Shown piece after piece: positions 51,558-60,961 of a stretch of DNA of 61,897 nucleotides. The stretch spans positions 1 to 61,897 of the forward strand of contig NZ_JAXEWM010000146.1 in NCBI RefSeq assembly GCF_034113885.1, read 5' to 3'. This DNA comes from Intestinibacter sp034113885. GTDB taxonomy: Bacteria; Bacillota; Clostridia; Peptostreptococcales; Peptostreptococcaceae. Positions within the stretch are counted from its first letter, which is position 1; every line of letters begins with the position of its first letter. The notes under the pieces were generated by a model. It saw only the letters and a list, made by a program, of their open reading frames with translations, was not told the origin of the DNA and made no database searches. The translations under genes and the position numbers were made by a program.

Positions 51558-51569
51558 AAATTTAAATAT

Positions 51570-52760
51570 CTATGAAACAATGCTAATCGAAGTCAAAACT
51601 CCGACTGTCACGAAAAACATTACAAGTATCGCTAAAACAGATACTAAGAGCACTGTCATAAGCTTAGAAGCTTCATCCATAAACGACGATATATTCTCCT
51701 CTCCTATCGGCTCTACTAATGCAGCGCCTATTTTATATACTAAAATTATCGTAAATATTTTTACCATAGGAATTAAGCAAACACCTATTAACAGTACAAG
51801 TCCTACAACCCCGAATACATTTTTTATCAAAATAGATGAAGATAGCAGTATATCGACTGAATCCGAGATAAAATTTCCTATAACAGGTATAAAGCTTCCA
51901 ACGGCAAACTTGGCGCTTTTAACTGTAAATTTATCAAAGGATGTTACATATAATCCCTGTATCGATATAAGTCCCAAATATATAGTAAATAACAGCCCAA
52001 CAATAACTACATTTGCCTTTTTGAGTAAATCTGCAAATTTTTTTAATTTTATATTTTCGGATAAATTGTCTACTACTAAAACGCAAAACCCTAGAGTTAT
52101 CAATGTAAAAATTATCTTTTTAAAAATTACGTTTATTATAGATATTCCACCTATAAATACTGGAGACATCGTGCTAGATGTCACAACTAGACCTCCTATA
52201 GCTATAAGCGACAACAATATAGGTGCTAATACATTTACAATTCCTATTACACTGTCGACTGTCTTATATGAAATTTCTAAAACCTCCTTAAAATTTATTA
52301 AAACCAGAGTTACCATAGTTATAAATATTATGTAATTTACTACCTTCGTGACACTCCCTGATGAAAAAGAATTTTCAAGGCTTTTTAAAATCGAGGATAA
52401 TAACGCTAGAACTATTATCATTATAATTACCTTTAGACTTGTACTTAATTGTGCTAGAATTGAGCTTTTTAGATTTTCTATGTTTATTAAATCGGAAATT
52501 TTCGCATCTCCGTTTATTAGATCCTTTACAAATACCTTTAAATCTAAATCCTTAAAAATATCATTTCCTTTTATATACTGTTCAAGCTGATTTATATTTA
52601 TTTTATTTAATTGACTGTCTATATAATTTTCTGCCGTTTCTTCGGATACCTCGTACTCTTCTGAGTTCAAATCCTCCTGATTTTGATTTGCAAAGCATAT
52701 GCCAGTTATGCAGATTACAAAAAATAAAGCTAATAAAATTGTTTTTAATTTATTTTTCAT
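51570..52760 (-). CDS. spoIIIAE: Stage III sporulation protein AE
   Basis: SpoIIIAE is the large polytopic membrane protein of the SpoIIIA complex. The chosen protein has 396 residues, a signal-like N-terminus (MKNKLKTILLALFFVICITGICFA), a soluble segment, and about eight membrane helices in the C-terminal half. ATG at 52760 is used because CTTAGGAGAAAAATT precedes it; the longer frame starts in spoIIIAD. An antisense ORF of 301 codons over this gene is a reading-frame shadow. Confidence 0.93.
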   Translation of the reverse strand: MKNKLKTILLALFFVICITGICFANQNQEDLNSEEYEVSEETAENYIDSQLNKININQLEQYIKGNDIFKDLDLKVFVKDLINGDAKISDLINIENLKSSILAQLSTSLKVIIMIIVLALLSSILKSLENSFSSGSVTKVVNYIIFITMVTLVLINFKEVLEISYKTVDSVIGIVNVLAPILLSLIAIGGLVVTSSTMSPVFIGGISIINVIFKKIIFTLITLGFCVLVVDNLSENIKLKKFADLLKKANVVIVGLLFTIYLGLISIQGLYVTSFDKFTVKSAKFAVGSFIPVIGNFISDSVDILLSSSILIKNVFGVVGLVLLIGVCLIPMVKIFTIILVYKIGAALVEPIGEENISSFMDEASKLMTVLLVSVLAILVMFFVTVGVLTSISIVS

Positions 52761-52770
52761 AATTTTTCTC

Positions 52771-53157
52771 CTAAGGTATAATTCCAATTATTACATCTAT
52801 TATTGATAAAAGTATTGGAAAAGACATACTCATAATTATTATCTTTCCACCAAACTCCAACTTAGAGGCTATATTATTTTCACCGCAATCCTTGCAAAGA
52901 GACACTGCAAACTCCATTATATAAGCTATTCCTATTAATTTTATAATTAGAGATATATACATAGAGGGAATATTCGCCCTCTCTGCCAAACTATTTATCT
53001 CCTCTACTATAAAATTCAACTTCAAAACAACCGATAAAAGTATTACAACTCCTGCAGTTATAGCTATAAAATTTGCAAATTCTGGTCTATCCTTTTTTAA
53101 AACTAAACAGAGTACAGTCGATATTATGGCAATTCCAATTATTTGCATTATCTCCAA
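52771..53157 (-). CDS. spoIIIAD: Stage III sporulation protein AD
   Basis: A 128-residue protein with about four membrane helices and the family segment FAVSLCKDCGENNIASKLEFGGKIIIM. The frame starts at TTG (53157), 7 nt after GGAGGTGG; an ATG three codons later (53148) has TTGGAG in front. Either could be used. It starts the SpoIIIAC/AD membrane pair together with the preceding gene. Confidence 0.9.
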   Translation of the reverse strand: MEIMQIIGIAIISTVLCLVLKKDRPEFANFIAITAGVVILLSVVLKLNFIVEEINSLAERANIPSMYISLIIKLIGIAYIMEFAVSLCKDCGENNIASKLEFGGKIIIMSMSFPILLSIIDVIIGIIP

Positions 53158-53183
53158 AATACCACCTCCATTTTATTTATCCA

Positions 53184-53381
53184 TCAATACAATCTAAACA
53201 TTGTTCTAACTGTATTGAATAATTCACTTATCTCTCCTATTACAAGGCCTAAAACTATTATCACACCTGCCAATGTAGTAAGCGTCGCCCAGTCGCTCCT
53301 GTCTACCTTGCCCAAAATCATATTTAAAACCGATATCAAAATGCCAACACCTGCCACCTTAAATATCAAAGCTATATCCAT
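53184..53381 (-). CDS. spoIIIAC: Stage III sporulation protein AC
   Basis: A 65-residue protein with two membrane helices and the family core DIALIFKVAGVGILISVLN and RSDWATLTTLAGVIIVLGLV. ATG at 53381 is chosen because TTTAGGAGATGATT precedes it; the longer frame adds 12 residues from spoIIIAB overlap. Confidence 0.93.
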   Translation of the reverse strand: MDIALIFKVAGVGILISVLNMILGKVDRSDWATLTTLAGVIIVLGLVIGEISELFNTVRTMFRLY

Positions 53382-53392
53382 ATAATCATCTC

Positions 53393-53914
53393 CTAAATCA
53401 AAATTATCCCTATACATATCCCACTGAATACTATCAATTTCTTATAGAGATTTCCCTTATTTTTTATATCATCCTTGCTCTCTACTGTTAATTTTTTTAG
53501 ATTTTCAACTGTCAAATCTATCAGTCTTTCTTGAGACTCTAATTCACTTTTTCCAAGGGATAAAATAAGCTTTCTTAATTCCTCAATTTCATTTTTCCTT
53601 AAATATGTATTCCTGTATAAAATATCTATATTCTCCTCTAAAATATCTTCTATCCTCTTTCCATCCTCTTTTAAAAGCGAATCTGCAAATGATGAAAAAA
53701 ATTCTTTAAAGTCGTATTCATCCTTCAAGGATATATTTCTAAAAATTTCCTCTAAGGTGTACATTCCAAACGATAAATCCATTCTGATTATCTCCAAGAT
53801 CCTAATTAAATCGTTTAGCTGTCTATTTCTTTTGATATACCTTTTAGAAATTTCCTCTCCAAGTAGATAGCTACAGCCTATTAACATTCCTACTAAAAAT
53901 ATTTTAATCTGCAA
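53393..53914 (-). CDS. spoIIIAB: Stage III sporulation protein AB
   Basis: A 173-residue protein with an N-terminal membrane helix (about 3-20), a helical GspF-like cytoplasmic domain and a C-terminal helix (LIVFSGICIGIILI). The family resembles the type II secretion platform protein GspF, while SpoIIIAA resembles the ATPase GspE. It overlaps spoIIIAA by 11 nt. Confidence 0.92.
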   Translation of the reverse strand: MQIKIFLVGMLIGCSYLLGEEISKRYIKRNRQLNDLIRILEIIRMDLSFGMYTLEEIFRNISLKDEYDFKEFFSSFADSLLKEDGKRIEDILEENIDILYRNTYLRKNEIEELRKLILSLGKSELESQERLIDLTVENLKKLTVESKDDIKNKGNLYKKLIVFSGICIGIILI

Positions 53915-54869
53915 AATACCATCTCTTTTCTTGTAAATCGTAAATTTTTTCTACTGTACCTGGACCTCTTTTAGAGGATAGTATGACGACCTTTTTAAAT
54001 AGATCTCCGTCTAGTAGTTTTTTTAACTCTCTTCTGTTTCTTACATCCTCAATTGAATCTCCATGTACTGTGGTTATTAAGCTTACACCACCATTTAAAG
54101 CTGTGTACAACGCCTTTATTTCCTTTTCATCGCCTATTTCATCTGTAACTATTACATCAGGTGACATCGACCTCAAAACCATCATTATTCCTAAATCCTT
54201 TGGACAAGTTTCTAAAATATCTGTTCTAATACCTACATCTAGCTGAGGCGCACCTAGATACGATCCCCCTATTTCATTTCTCTCGTCTATCAAAGCTACT
54301 TTTACACCATTAAACCCATAGCTCTTATTCCCTGTGCTGATATTTCTGACTATGTCTCTTAAGAGAGTCGTCTTTCCGCATTGTGGTGGCGAAATAATTA
54401 TTGTGTTGTTTATCTGATTTTTATTTTTTATTACATGTGGCAGTACTTTTTTCGAGCATCCCTTAATTTCTCTAGATACCCTTATATTGAGTGAAGAAAT
54501 ATGCTTAATATTTTTTACTTGTCCATTTTCTATTATCACCTTGCCCACGATGCCGATTCTATGACCTCCTCTAAGTGTTATAAATCCTTTTTTTATGTCA
54601 TCCATAAACGAATGTACAGAATACCTACATATTAGCTGAAACGTCTCTTCTATATCCTCCTTTGTGACTATATACGGGTTCTTAATATTTAAATCAAGAC
54701 AATTATTTATATTATCGTAGAAATAATCCTTACTATCTCCATTTATTATCATCGGTTTGTTTATTCTAAGTCTTATCTCTTCAATATTTACAGAGCTGTC
54801 TTTTATATTGTTTATCTTTTTTCTAAGATTAATCGAAAGTGAATTTATAATTTCATCAGAAAGCTTCAT
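53904..54869 (-). CDS. spoIIIAA: Stage III sporulation protein AA (secretion ATPase)
   Basis: SpoIIIAA is the ATPase of the SpoIIIA complex, required to keep sigma-G active in the engulfed forespore. The 321 residues include Walker A (ISPPQCGKTTLLRD) and Walker B (PDVIVTDEIGDEKE), with ALIDERNEIGGSYLGAPQLDVG between them. It opens the eight-gene operon. The upstream terminator of the CobW gene means that it has its own promoter, expected to be sigma-E dependent. AAGGAGGATGCAATC precedes the ATG. Confidence 0.96.
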   Translation of the reverse strand: MKLSDEIINSLSINLRKKINNIKDSSVNIEEIRLRINKPMIINGDSKDYFYDNINNCLDLNIKNPYIVTKEDIEETFQLICRYSVHSFMDDIKKGFITLRGGHRIGIVGKVIIENGQVKNIKHISSLNIRVSREIKGCSKKVLPHVIKNKNQINNTIIISPPQCGKTTLLRDIVRNISTGNKSYGFNGVKVALIDERNEIGGSYLGAPQLDVGIRTDILETCPKDLGIMMVLRSMSPDVIVTDEIGDEKEIKALYTALNGGVSLITTVHGDSIEDVRNRRELKKLLDGDLFKKVVILSSKRGPGTVEKIYDLQEKRWYFAD

Positions 54870-54949
54870 GATTGCATCCTCCTTACTTGTTTATAAATAT
54901 ATATTTATTTAATCAAAAAATTATTACTCTTATATTCCTATAAATTTGC

Positions 54950-54985
54950 ATAAAAAAATCTCTCCTGTAATTAAGAGAGATTTTC
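54950..54985 (-). terminator. Terminator of the CobW gene
   Basis: The stem AATCTCTC/GAGAGATT is flanked by an A-run that reads as seven U residues on the minus strand. It overlaps the last codons of the CobW gene and isolates spoIIIAA. Confidence 0.85.
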
Positions 54986-55885
54986 GAATAAATCGTGTAT
55001 TCTTTTTTGATTTAAATTTTGTCCTATTACGACTATACCTGTTTTTGATGCATCTGTAAGCTTTTGTATTTGCATTTCTCCATCTACATAATCGAACTTT
55101 AGATATTTACCTTCAGTATCATTTACTATGCCCTTTGACCTTATTATTAATCCGTATTTTGAAAAATTTATAAATTCGTCTAGTAAACTATTTAAATGCT
55201 CTTTTAAATAAATTCTATCTACATTAAATGTATAGCTAGATAAATCTAAATTATTTTCGCCTACTGTCTGGCTATTATTATCATGTTTTGGATTTTCATA
55301 AATAATATCATTTATGTTTAATTGATCTAAGCTTTTATCTACTATCAAAGCTTTTGAATTTAATAATTTTAAATCATTTATCAATTTATCTAGACCATTT
55401 TTTCTTATTTTCTCGAGTCTTTCAACTCTAGTCAAATAAATTATATCGGCATTTACTATTTGATCTTTATAGTGTTCTCCAAATGCTTTTATATACATAT
55501 CGAAGGTAAATGCATTTACTATAGTTATTATCTTGTCTAATTCAATACCTTCAAAGTCTTCTAGTATCTTTGCTATATCACTGACCTTTGCTACACCTGA
55601 TGGCTCTATAAATAAAGTATCGGGATTGAATTTTTTCAATATATACTCTAAACCAGCTTTAAAATCAATTAAAAGGCTACAGCATATACATCCAGCGTTA
55701 ATTTCATATATATTTATCTCTTCGCTATTTAAAGTGTCTGAATCTATAGAGACCTCGCCGAATTCATTTTCTAGGATTACAACCTTGCCTAGGTTTTTAG
55801 CTTGATCTAAGTATTTTTTTATAAATGTAGTCTTTCCAGAGCCTAAGAAGCCAGATATAATATTTACTCTAGTATTTTTAGTCAT
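54971..55885 (-). CDS. CobW/COG0523 family GTPase (metal chaperone type)
   Basis: A 304-residue G3E GTPase. Walker A is GFLGSGKTTF (about 12-21), the metal-binding CxCC motif is NAGCICCSLL, with the GTPase ESAPSG-like IEPSGVAK, and the usual C-terminal domain. Such proteins insert zinc, cobalt or other metal into client enzymes. No zinc-box or vitamin B12 gene is nearby to name the metal. It follows plsX by 24 nt in the same direction and is probably co-transcribed with it. Confidence 0.85.
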   Translation of the reverse strand: MTKNTRVNIISGFLGSGKTTFIKKYLDQAKNLGKVVILENEFGEVSIDSDTLNSEEINIYEINAGCICCSLLIDFKAGLEYILKKFNPDTLFIEPSGVAKVSDIAKILEDFEGIELDKIITIVNAFTFDMYIKAFGEHYKDQIVNADIIYLTRVERLEKIRKNGLDKLINDLKLLNSKALIVDKSLDQLNINDIIYENPKHDNNSQTVGENNLDLSSYTFNVDRIYLKEHLNSLLDEFINFSKYGLIIRSKGIVNDTEGKYLKFDYVDGEMQIQKLTDASKTGIVVIGQNLNQKRIHDLFENLS

Positions 55886-55909
55886 TTTTTAATTTCTTTG
55901 AAGCTCTAT

Positions 55910-56956
55910 CTATTTATCTGTATCAGCTTGTTCTTCTGCATCTTTTTTAGTGCTTTCTTTTTCTTCTAATTCCTTTAATACCTTTTCTATATCTTCAACT
56001 ACATTTCCACCTGCAAATTTTATAGCTTGGTTGACTGCATTTTTAATAGCAAATCCATCAGAGCTTCCATGAGCCTTTATAACTCCACCTTTTACTCCTA
56101 GAAGCGGTGCTCCACCGTATTCAGTATAGTCCATCATAGATTTTATAGCTTTGAAATCATCTTTTAGCATTAAAGCTCCCATTTTACCTTTGAAAGAAGA
56201 CATAAATCTTTCCTTCATAAGTCCCATAAGTCCCATAGCAACACCTTCACATGTCTTTAGAAGTATATTTCCTGTAAATCCATCACATACTATAGCGTCG
56301 CATACTGAATTTATGACATCTCTAGCTTCTACATTTCCTACAAAGTTTAAATCTAGTTCTTTAAGCTCGTAGAAAGAATTTTTCATGAGGTCATTTCCCT
56401 TTCCTTCTTCTACACCTATATTAGCAAGACCTATTCTAGGATTTTCGATATTTAAGACCTTTCTTAAGTATATATCACTCATGAAGGCAAATTGTACTAA
56501 GTTTTTAGGTTTACAGTCGGCATTAGCACCACCGTCTGCAAGAAGTGTTATTCCTCCTTTTACATTTGGAAGTCCTGGACATAGGCAAGGTCTATCGATT
56601 CCCTTTATTCTTCCAACTACGAATAATCCTCCCGCTAAAAGAGCTCCTGTATTCCCAGCAGAAACTATTGCATCAGCTTTTTTATCTTTTACTAATTTCA
56701 ATCCTACAACCATTGAAGAATCCTTTTTACGTCTGACTGCTTGTACTGGTTTATCTTCGTTTTCGATAACTTCAGTCGTATGTACTATTTCTAGTTTACT
56801 TTTATCGTAAGTTTTTGACTCCAATTCCTTTTCTATTATGTCCTTATCCCCTGTCAAAATGACATCTACACCGTATTCATTTATAGCTAAAACAGCGCCT
56901 TCTATTGTAGATTTAGGAGCATTATCTCCACCCATTGCATCTATTACTATTTTCAT
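55910..56956 (-). CDS. plsX: Phosphate acyltransferase PlsX
   Basis: PlsX makes acyl-phosphate from acyl-ACP for phospholipid synthesis. The 348-residue protein has the typical opening IVIDAMGGDNAP, SAGNTGALLAGG, LADGGANADCKP and the GGAPLLGVKGGVIKAHGSSD stretch. A charged tail (about 325-348) is extra. In C. difficile plsX is followed by fab genes (from memory); here a CobW GTPase and then spoIIIA follow, and no fapR or acpP is in the window. Confidence 0.95.
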   Translation of the reverse strand: MKIVIDAMGGDNAPKSTIEGAVLAINEYGVDVILTGDKDIIEKELESKTYDKSKLEIVHTTEVIENEDKPVQAVRRKKDSSMVVGLKLVKDKKADAIVSAGNTGALLAGGLFVVGRIKGIDRPCLCPGLPNVKGGITLLADGGANADCKPKNLVQFAFMSDIYLRKVLNIENPRIGLANIGVEEGKGNDLMKNSFYELKELDLNFVGNVEARDVINSVCDAIVCDGFTGNILLKTCEGVAMGLMGLMKERFMSSFKGKMGALMLKDDFKAIKSMMDYTEYGGAPLLGVKGGVIKAHGSSDGFAIKNAVNQAIKFAGGNVVEDIEKVLKELEEKESTKKDAEEQADTDK

Positions 56957-57111
56957 TTATTTCCTCCTCTTTATAAATTATTAATTTATAGTATTTCCAT
57001 TTTTTATTTTATATAACTATCCTCAAATAAATTTAGAGGAGTATGAGTTAACTCCCCTTTTATTCATTCAAAATTTAAAACTATCTATTATATTATAACT
57101 TATATTTAAGT

Positions 57112-57147
57112 AAAAAAAAACATGTAGTCTAAACTACATGTTTTTTT
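57112..57147. terminator. Bidirectional-looking terminator after rpmF
   Basis: The stem CATGTAGT/ACTACATG (57121-57128 with 57133-57140) has a 4-nt loop, nine A residues before it and seven T residues after it. It is 6 nt after the rpmF stop on the minus strand, so rpmF is terminated before plsX. Confidence 0.9.
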
Positions 57148-57153
57148 ATATCA

Positions 57154-57330
57154 CTATTCAGCTACGATTTCTTTACCATTGTAGTGTCCGCAAGAAGGAC
57201 AAACTCTATGTGGTAATTTTGGTTCATGACATTGTGGGCATTCTACGAATCCTTTAACTGTCATTTTTGAATTAGCCGCTCTTCTCATTTTAGTTTTTGA
57301 TTTAGCTGTTTTACGTTTAGGTACTGCCAT
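57154..57330 (-). CDS. rpmF: 50S ribosomal protein L32
   Basis: A 58-residue L32 starting AVPKRKTAKSKTKMRRA and carrying the zinc-binding four-cysteine form CPQCHEPK...CPSCGHY. That makes it the C+ (zinc) type. It starts 13 nt after yceD (DUF177), the standard pairing; AAGGAGGTGGCTTAA precedes the ATG. A strong terminator follows, so unlike in many bacteria it is not joined to plsX by transcription. Confidence 0.95.
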   Translation of the reverse strand: MAVPKRKTAKSKTKMRRAANSKMTVKGFVECPQCHEPKLPHRVCPSCGHYNGKEIVAE

Positions 57331-57343
57331 TTAAGCCACCTCC

Positions 57344-57913
57344 TTAATCATTTTTGAACAAATCTTTTAATTTAGCAAAACGTGGATCTATATCATCCTC
57401 GTCACTTGCAGTTTCGCTACATGAGCAAGTTTCTTTGTTTAAATTAGCTCCGCATCCTGGACAAAGACCCTTACAGTCCTCTTTACAAAGAACCTTATGA
57501 GGTAAGTTAAAGTCTAAAGTCTGCTCTATTACTTTAATTAAATCTACTTCATCAGTTTCTACAATAAAAGCATCGTAATCTTCAAAGTCATCTTCGTCAA
57601 AGCCTTCACTAACTAAGAAACCATCAATTGTATAACTTATTGGCACTTCCACCGGTTCTAGACATCTAGAACAACTATCTATTATTGTAAAATCCACATC
57701 TGCAACTAGATGAATTTCATCCTTTGCATTTTTAGAAATTTTACCAACTAGATTCACGGGTGAAGCTAATTTGTATTTGTTATCACAATAACTAATAGTA
57801 TCAATTTTTTGCGAAAAATTCAAGTCTATTTTACCAGTTTCTCTTTTATTTAACTCATTAAGACTAATTATCATATTTTTCACCTCAACATTATTACCAA
57901 ATTTATTATACAA
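57344..57913 (-). CDS. YceD/DUF177 family protein
   Basis: A 189-residue YceD protein. The family cysteines are visible: CSRCLEPVEVP near the middle and CKEDCKGLCPGCGANLN near the C-terminus. In bacteria and plants this family is linked to 23S rRNA accumulation and pairs with L32, as here. The long frame begins MYNKFGNNVEVKNMIISLNEL; GAGGTGAAAAAT lies just before MIISLNEL, so the true start is probably the ATG at 57874. Confidence 0.88.
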   Translation of the reverse strand: MYNKFGNNVEVKNMIISLNELNKRETGKIDLNFSQKIDTISYCDNKYKLASPVNLVGKISKNAKDEIHLVADVDFTIIDSCSRCLEPVEVPISYTIDGFLVSEGFDEDDFEDYDAFIVETDEVDLIKVIEQTLDFNLPHKVLCKEDCKGLCPGCGANLNKETCSCSETASDEDDIDPRFAKLKDLFKND

Positions 57914-58003
57914 ATAGGATTAATGTTTGTCAAGTATTTTTACTTGATACTTATAATACTATTTTGTTTAGGTATAAAAGATATCTATATCTCATATACA
58001 CAA

Positions 58004-58031
58004 TTTAAGGTAGGTCTAAGCCTACCTTAAA
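58004..58031 (-). terminator. Hairpin after ackA
   Basis: A perfect 11-bp stem (58004-58014 with 58021-58031) with a 6-nt loop, 43 nt after the ackA stop. The U-tract is weak on either strand. Confidence 0.55.
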
Positions 58032-58073
58032 TATTTATATTATAATCAAATTTAACAAATTATATAACTATAA

Positions 58074-59270
58074 TTATTTAACTAATTCTAATGTATCTCT
58101 AGCTATCATTAATTCTTCGTTAGTTGGTATTAATAATACTTTAACTTTAGAATCAGCAGCAGATATAACTCTTTCTTCTCCTCTTACTTTGTTAGCTTCA
58201 GCGTCCATTTTAACACCTAATACTTCTAAGCCAGAAGCGATTTCTAATCTGTTGTCTATACCATTTTCACCTAAACCAGCAGTAAATACTATAGCATCTA
58301 CACCGTTCATTTCAGCAGCATAAGCACCTATATATTTTTTAACTTTTTTGTGGTAAGCAGCTAATGCGTTTACAGCTTTAGCATCACCTTTTTCTGCAGC
58401 TTCACCGATATCTCTGAAGTCAGAAGATATACCAGTCATTCCGTATACACCAGATTCTTTATTCATTAATTTATCTATACCATCAGCATCTAAGCCTTCT
58501 TTTTTCATTATGAAAGGTAATATAGCTGGATCTATGTCACCACATCTAGTTCCCATTATTAAACCTTCAAGTGGAGTAAGTCCCATTGTAGTATCTACAA
58601 CTTTTCCACCATCTACAGCAGCTATAGAAGCTCCGTTTCCTAAGTGGCAAGTTATTATTTTTAAGTCAGCTATGTCTTTTCCTAGCATAGCAGCAGCTCT
58701 TTGAGATACATATTTGTGAGAAGTTCCGTGGAATCCGTATCTTCTTACACCGTATTGTTCATATAGTCTGTATGGAAGACCATATAAGTATGAAGAAGCT
58801 GGCATTGTTTGATGGAATGCAGTATCAAATACAGCAACATTTGGAACCCCTGGAAGTACTGCTTTTATAGCATCTATACCCATTAAGTTTGCTGGGTTGT
58901 GAAGAGGAGCTAAATCGTTGCAAGATTTTATAGCTTCTATAACTTCATCAGTTATTACAACTGAAGATGCGAATTTTTCTCCACCGTGTACAACTCTGTG
59001 TCCTACAGCGTTTATTTCATCCATTTCTTTAACTCCACCGTAAGTTGGATCTAAAACACCTTCAAGAACTAATTTTATAGCATCTTGATGATCTTTCATA
59101 GGTTGTTCTTTAACGTATTTACCTTCTACACCGTCTTTTTTTTGAGTAAGTATAGAACCTTCTATACCTATTCTTTCAACTAATCCTTTACATAATACTG
59201 CTTCATTTTCCATATCGATTAATTGATATTTTAATGAAGAACTACCACAGTTTAAAACTAATATTTTCAT
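58074..59270 (-). CDS. ackA: Acetate kinase
   Basis: AckA converts acetyl phosphate and ADP to acetate and ATP, the main substrate-level ATP step of fermentation. The 398-residue protein has both family signatures: LVLNCGSSSLKYQ at the N-terminus and RRYGFHGTSHKYVS in the middle, with GDIDPA and the C-terminal NEELMIARD. pta is not in the window. AAGGAGGTTTACTA precedes the ATG. Codon use suggests high expression. Confidence 0.97.
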   Translation of the reverse strand: MKILVLNCGSSSLKYQLIDMENEAVLCKGLVERIGIEGSILTQKKDGVEGKYVKEQPMKDHQDAIKLVLEGVLDPTYGGVKEMDEINAVGHRVVHGGEKFASSVVITDEVIEAIKSCNDLAPLHNPANLMGIDAIKAVLPGVPNVAVFDTAFHQTMPASSYLYGLPYRLYEQYGVRRYGFHGTSHKYVSQRAAAMLGKDIADLKIITCHLGNGASIAAVDGGKVVDTTMGLTPLEGLIMGTRCGDIDPAILPFIMKKEGLDADGIDKLMNKESGVYGMTGISSDFRDIGEAAEKGDAKAVNALAAYHKKVKKYIGAYAAEMNGVDAIVFTAGLGENGIDNRLEIASGLEVLGVKMDAEANKVRGEERVISAADSKVKVLLIPTNEELMIARDTLELVK

Positions 59271-59668
59271 TAGTAAACCTCCTTAATATTTAATGAATAA
59301 TATGTATTAAGCCTTAATGACTTCTATTTTATTATACTACATAAAAAAGCCTTAATTAATAGAGATTATTAAATTAATATAGACTTTTTATTTTCTAATA
59401 AATTCAGACAATTAAAATTCCTAAATTAATATATCATTTTTTTCAAAAAAAGTACATACTATTTTGAATAAAAAAACATATTCATTTACTTATCGTCTCA
59501 TATATAATTATAATATATTTATTGCATTATTGGTTAAAAAAAATACAATTTATCGATATTTTATTTATATATTTTAAAGAATTTTTCAATATCTATTTAA
59601 TAGCCCTTGAATTATTATTCCAATTAATTAAAATAATAATCATATTATATAAAAAAGGAGAAAATTTT
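59271..59668. promoter_or_regulatory. Divergent promoter region between ackA and tmcAL
   Basis: About 400 bp, very AT-rich. A weak hairpin with AAAAAGCC/GACTTTTT arms (about 59343-59395) is present. An in-frame extension of tmcAL upstream of 59669 has no ribosome site, so I treat it as noncoding. Confidence 0.4.
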
Positions 59669-60934
59669 ATGAATTTACTTGGTTTAATAGTGGAATACAA
59701 TCCATTTCACAATGGTCATTTATACCATTTAAATGAATCAAAAAAAATCACCGGTGCAACTCATACAATAGCTGTGATGAGCGGAAATTTTATGCAGAGA
59801 GGTACACCTGCTCTTTTAGATAAATTTACTCGAGCTGAAATGGCTGTAAAAAATGGAGTCGACCTAGTTGTAGAATTGCCTACGCTATACGCATGCCAGA
59901 GTGCAGAAATTTTTGCACATGGAGGGATAACTTTACTTAATTCCCTAAACTGTGTAAATTCTGTATGTTTTGGAAGTGAAATAGGCGATGTGGAAATACT
60001 GTACTTAATATCAAAAATCTTAATAGAAGAACCATTAAAATTTAAAGACGCCCTTAAAAACTACTTAAATGAAGGTTTCCCTTTTCCAAAAGCTAGATCA
60101 TCTGCCTTATTTGATTATATAAACGAAAATAAACTGTACAATACTTCAGAAGAAAATTTGACAGAGATATTAAATTCTCCAAATAATATACTTGGAATCG
60201 AGTACATAAAGAGCATATTAAAGCTAAATAGCTCAATTAAACCGTATACAATAAATAGAATTAACGCTGGCTACAATAGTTTAAATATAGATAATTCGAT
60301 ATGCTCTGCATCTGCAATTAGAAATGCTTTAAAAAATAATAGAGATTTAAATGCTATAAATTATACTATTCCAAAGCCAACTTATGACATGATAAACAAT
60401 ATTCTAGAAAATGGATTTAATCCCGTTTTTGGAGACGACTTTTACCAAATACTATATTCTATTATCATAAGGGATAAAGACAATTTAACTGATTATTTCG
60501 AAGTAAATGAGGGTATTGAAAATAAAATTTATAATTCTTTATTTAAATGCACAAATTTTGAAGAGCTCCAAAATGAAGTAAAATCTAAGCGATATACTAT
60601 GACTAAAATTTCTAGAACGCTGAATAATATCATGCTTGGGATAAAAAAAGAAGACATCCTGAAAACTAAGGATTTAAATAGTATACCTTACTTGAGAGTT
60701 CTAGCCTTCAACGATAAAGGCTGCGAAATACTTAAACAAATAAAAAATAATTCTGATATTGAGGTTATCACAAAATTTTCAAAAATAAAACATATTGATA
60801 GAGATAACTTCAAAACTTTGATAAACTACGATATTAAAGCCACTAATATGTACAATTTAATATACTATAAAAATAATATTTCTATGTTGAAGGGGCCTAT
60901 GGATTACATGACCTCTCCAAAATACATAAAATAA
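59669..60934 (+). CDS. tmcAL: tRNA(Met) cytidine acetate ligase TmcAL
   Basis: TmcAL acetylates C34 of elongator tRNA-Met using acetate and ATP. The 421-residue protein starts LLGLIVEYNPFHNGHLYHL; the nucleotidylyl-transferase motif HNGH is complete, and GNFMQRGTPALLDKFTRAEMAV is a family segment. ATG at 59669 is chosen because AAAAGGAGAAAATTTT precedes it. Adjacent ackA produces its substrate acetate. Confidence 0.93.
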   Translation: MNLLGLIVEYNPFHNGHLYHLNESKKITGATHTIAVMSGNFMQRGTPALLDKFTRAEMAVKNGVDLVVELPTLYACQSAEIFAHGGITLLNSLNCVNSVCFGSEIGDVEILYLISKILIEEPLKFKDALKNYLNEGFPFPKARSSALFDYINENKLYNTSEENLTEILNSPNNILGIEYIKSILKLNSSIKPYTINRINAGYNSLNIDNSICSASAIRNALKNNRDLNAINYTIPKPTYDMINNILENGFNPVFGDDFYQILYSIIIRDKDNLTDYFEVNEGIENKIYNSLFKCTNFEELQNEVKSKRYTMTKISRTLNNIMLGIKKEDILKTKDLNSIPYLRVLAFNDKGCEILKQIKNNSDIEVITKFSKIKHIDRDNFKTLINYDIKATNMYNLIYYKNNISMLKGPMDYMTSPKYIK

Positions 60935-60961
60935 TACAAATTTACGACTGGGAGGAAAACA

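Noticed and set aside
51430..52335. 301-codon plus-strand frame opposite spoIIIAF and spoIIIAE
   Set aside because: Antisense to two well-supported spoIIIA genes, Thr/Ile-rich composition of a mirror frame, no ribosome site and no family resemblance.
59339..59395. Hairpin between ackA and tmcAL as a riboswitch or terminator
   Set aside because: Pairing is interrupted and mostly A-T; there is no gene that it could terminate.
59522..59668. N-terminal extension of tmcAL by 49 residues
   Set aside because: No ribosome site before it, AT-driven composition, and the family N-terminus begins at the ATG at 59669 with a good ribosome site.
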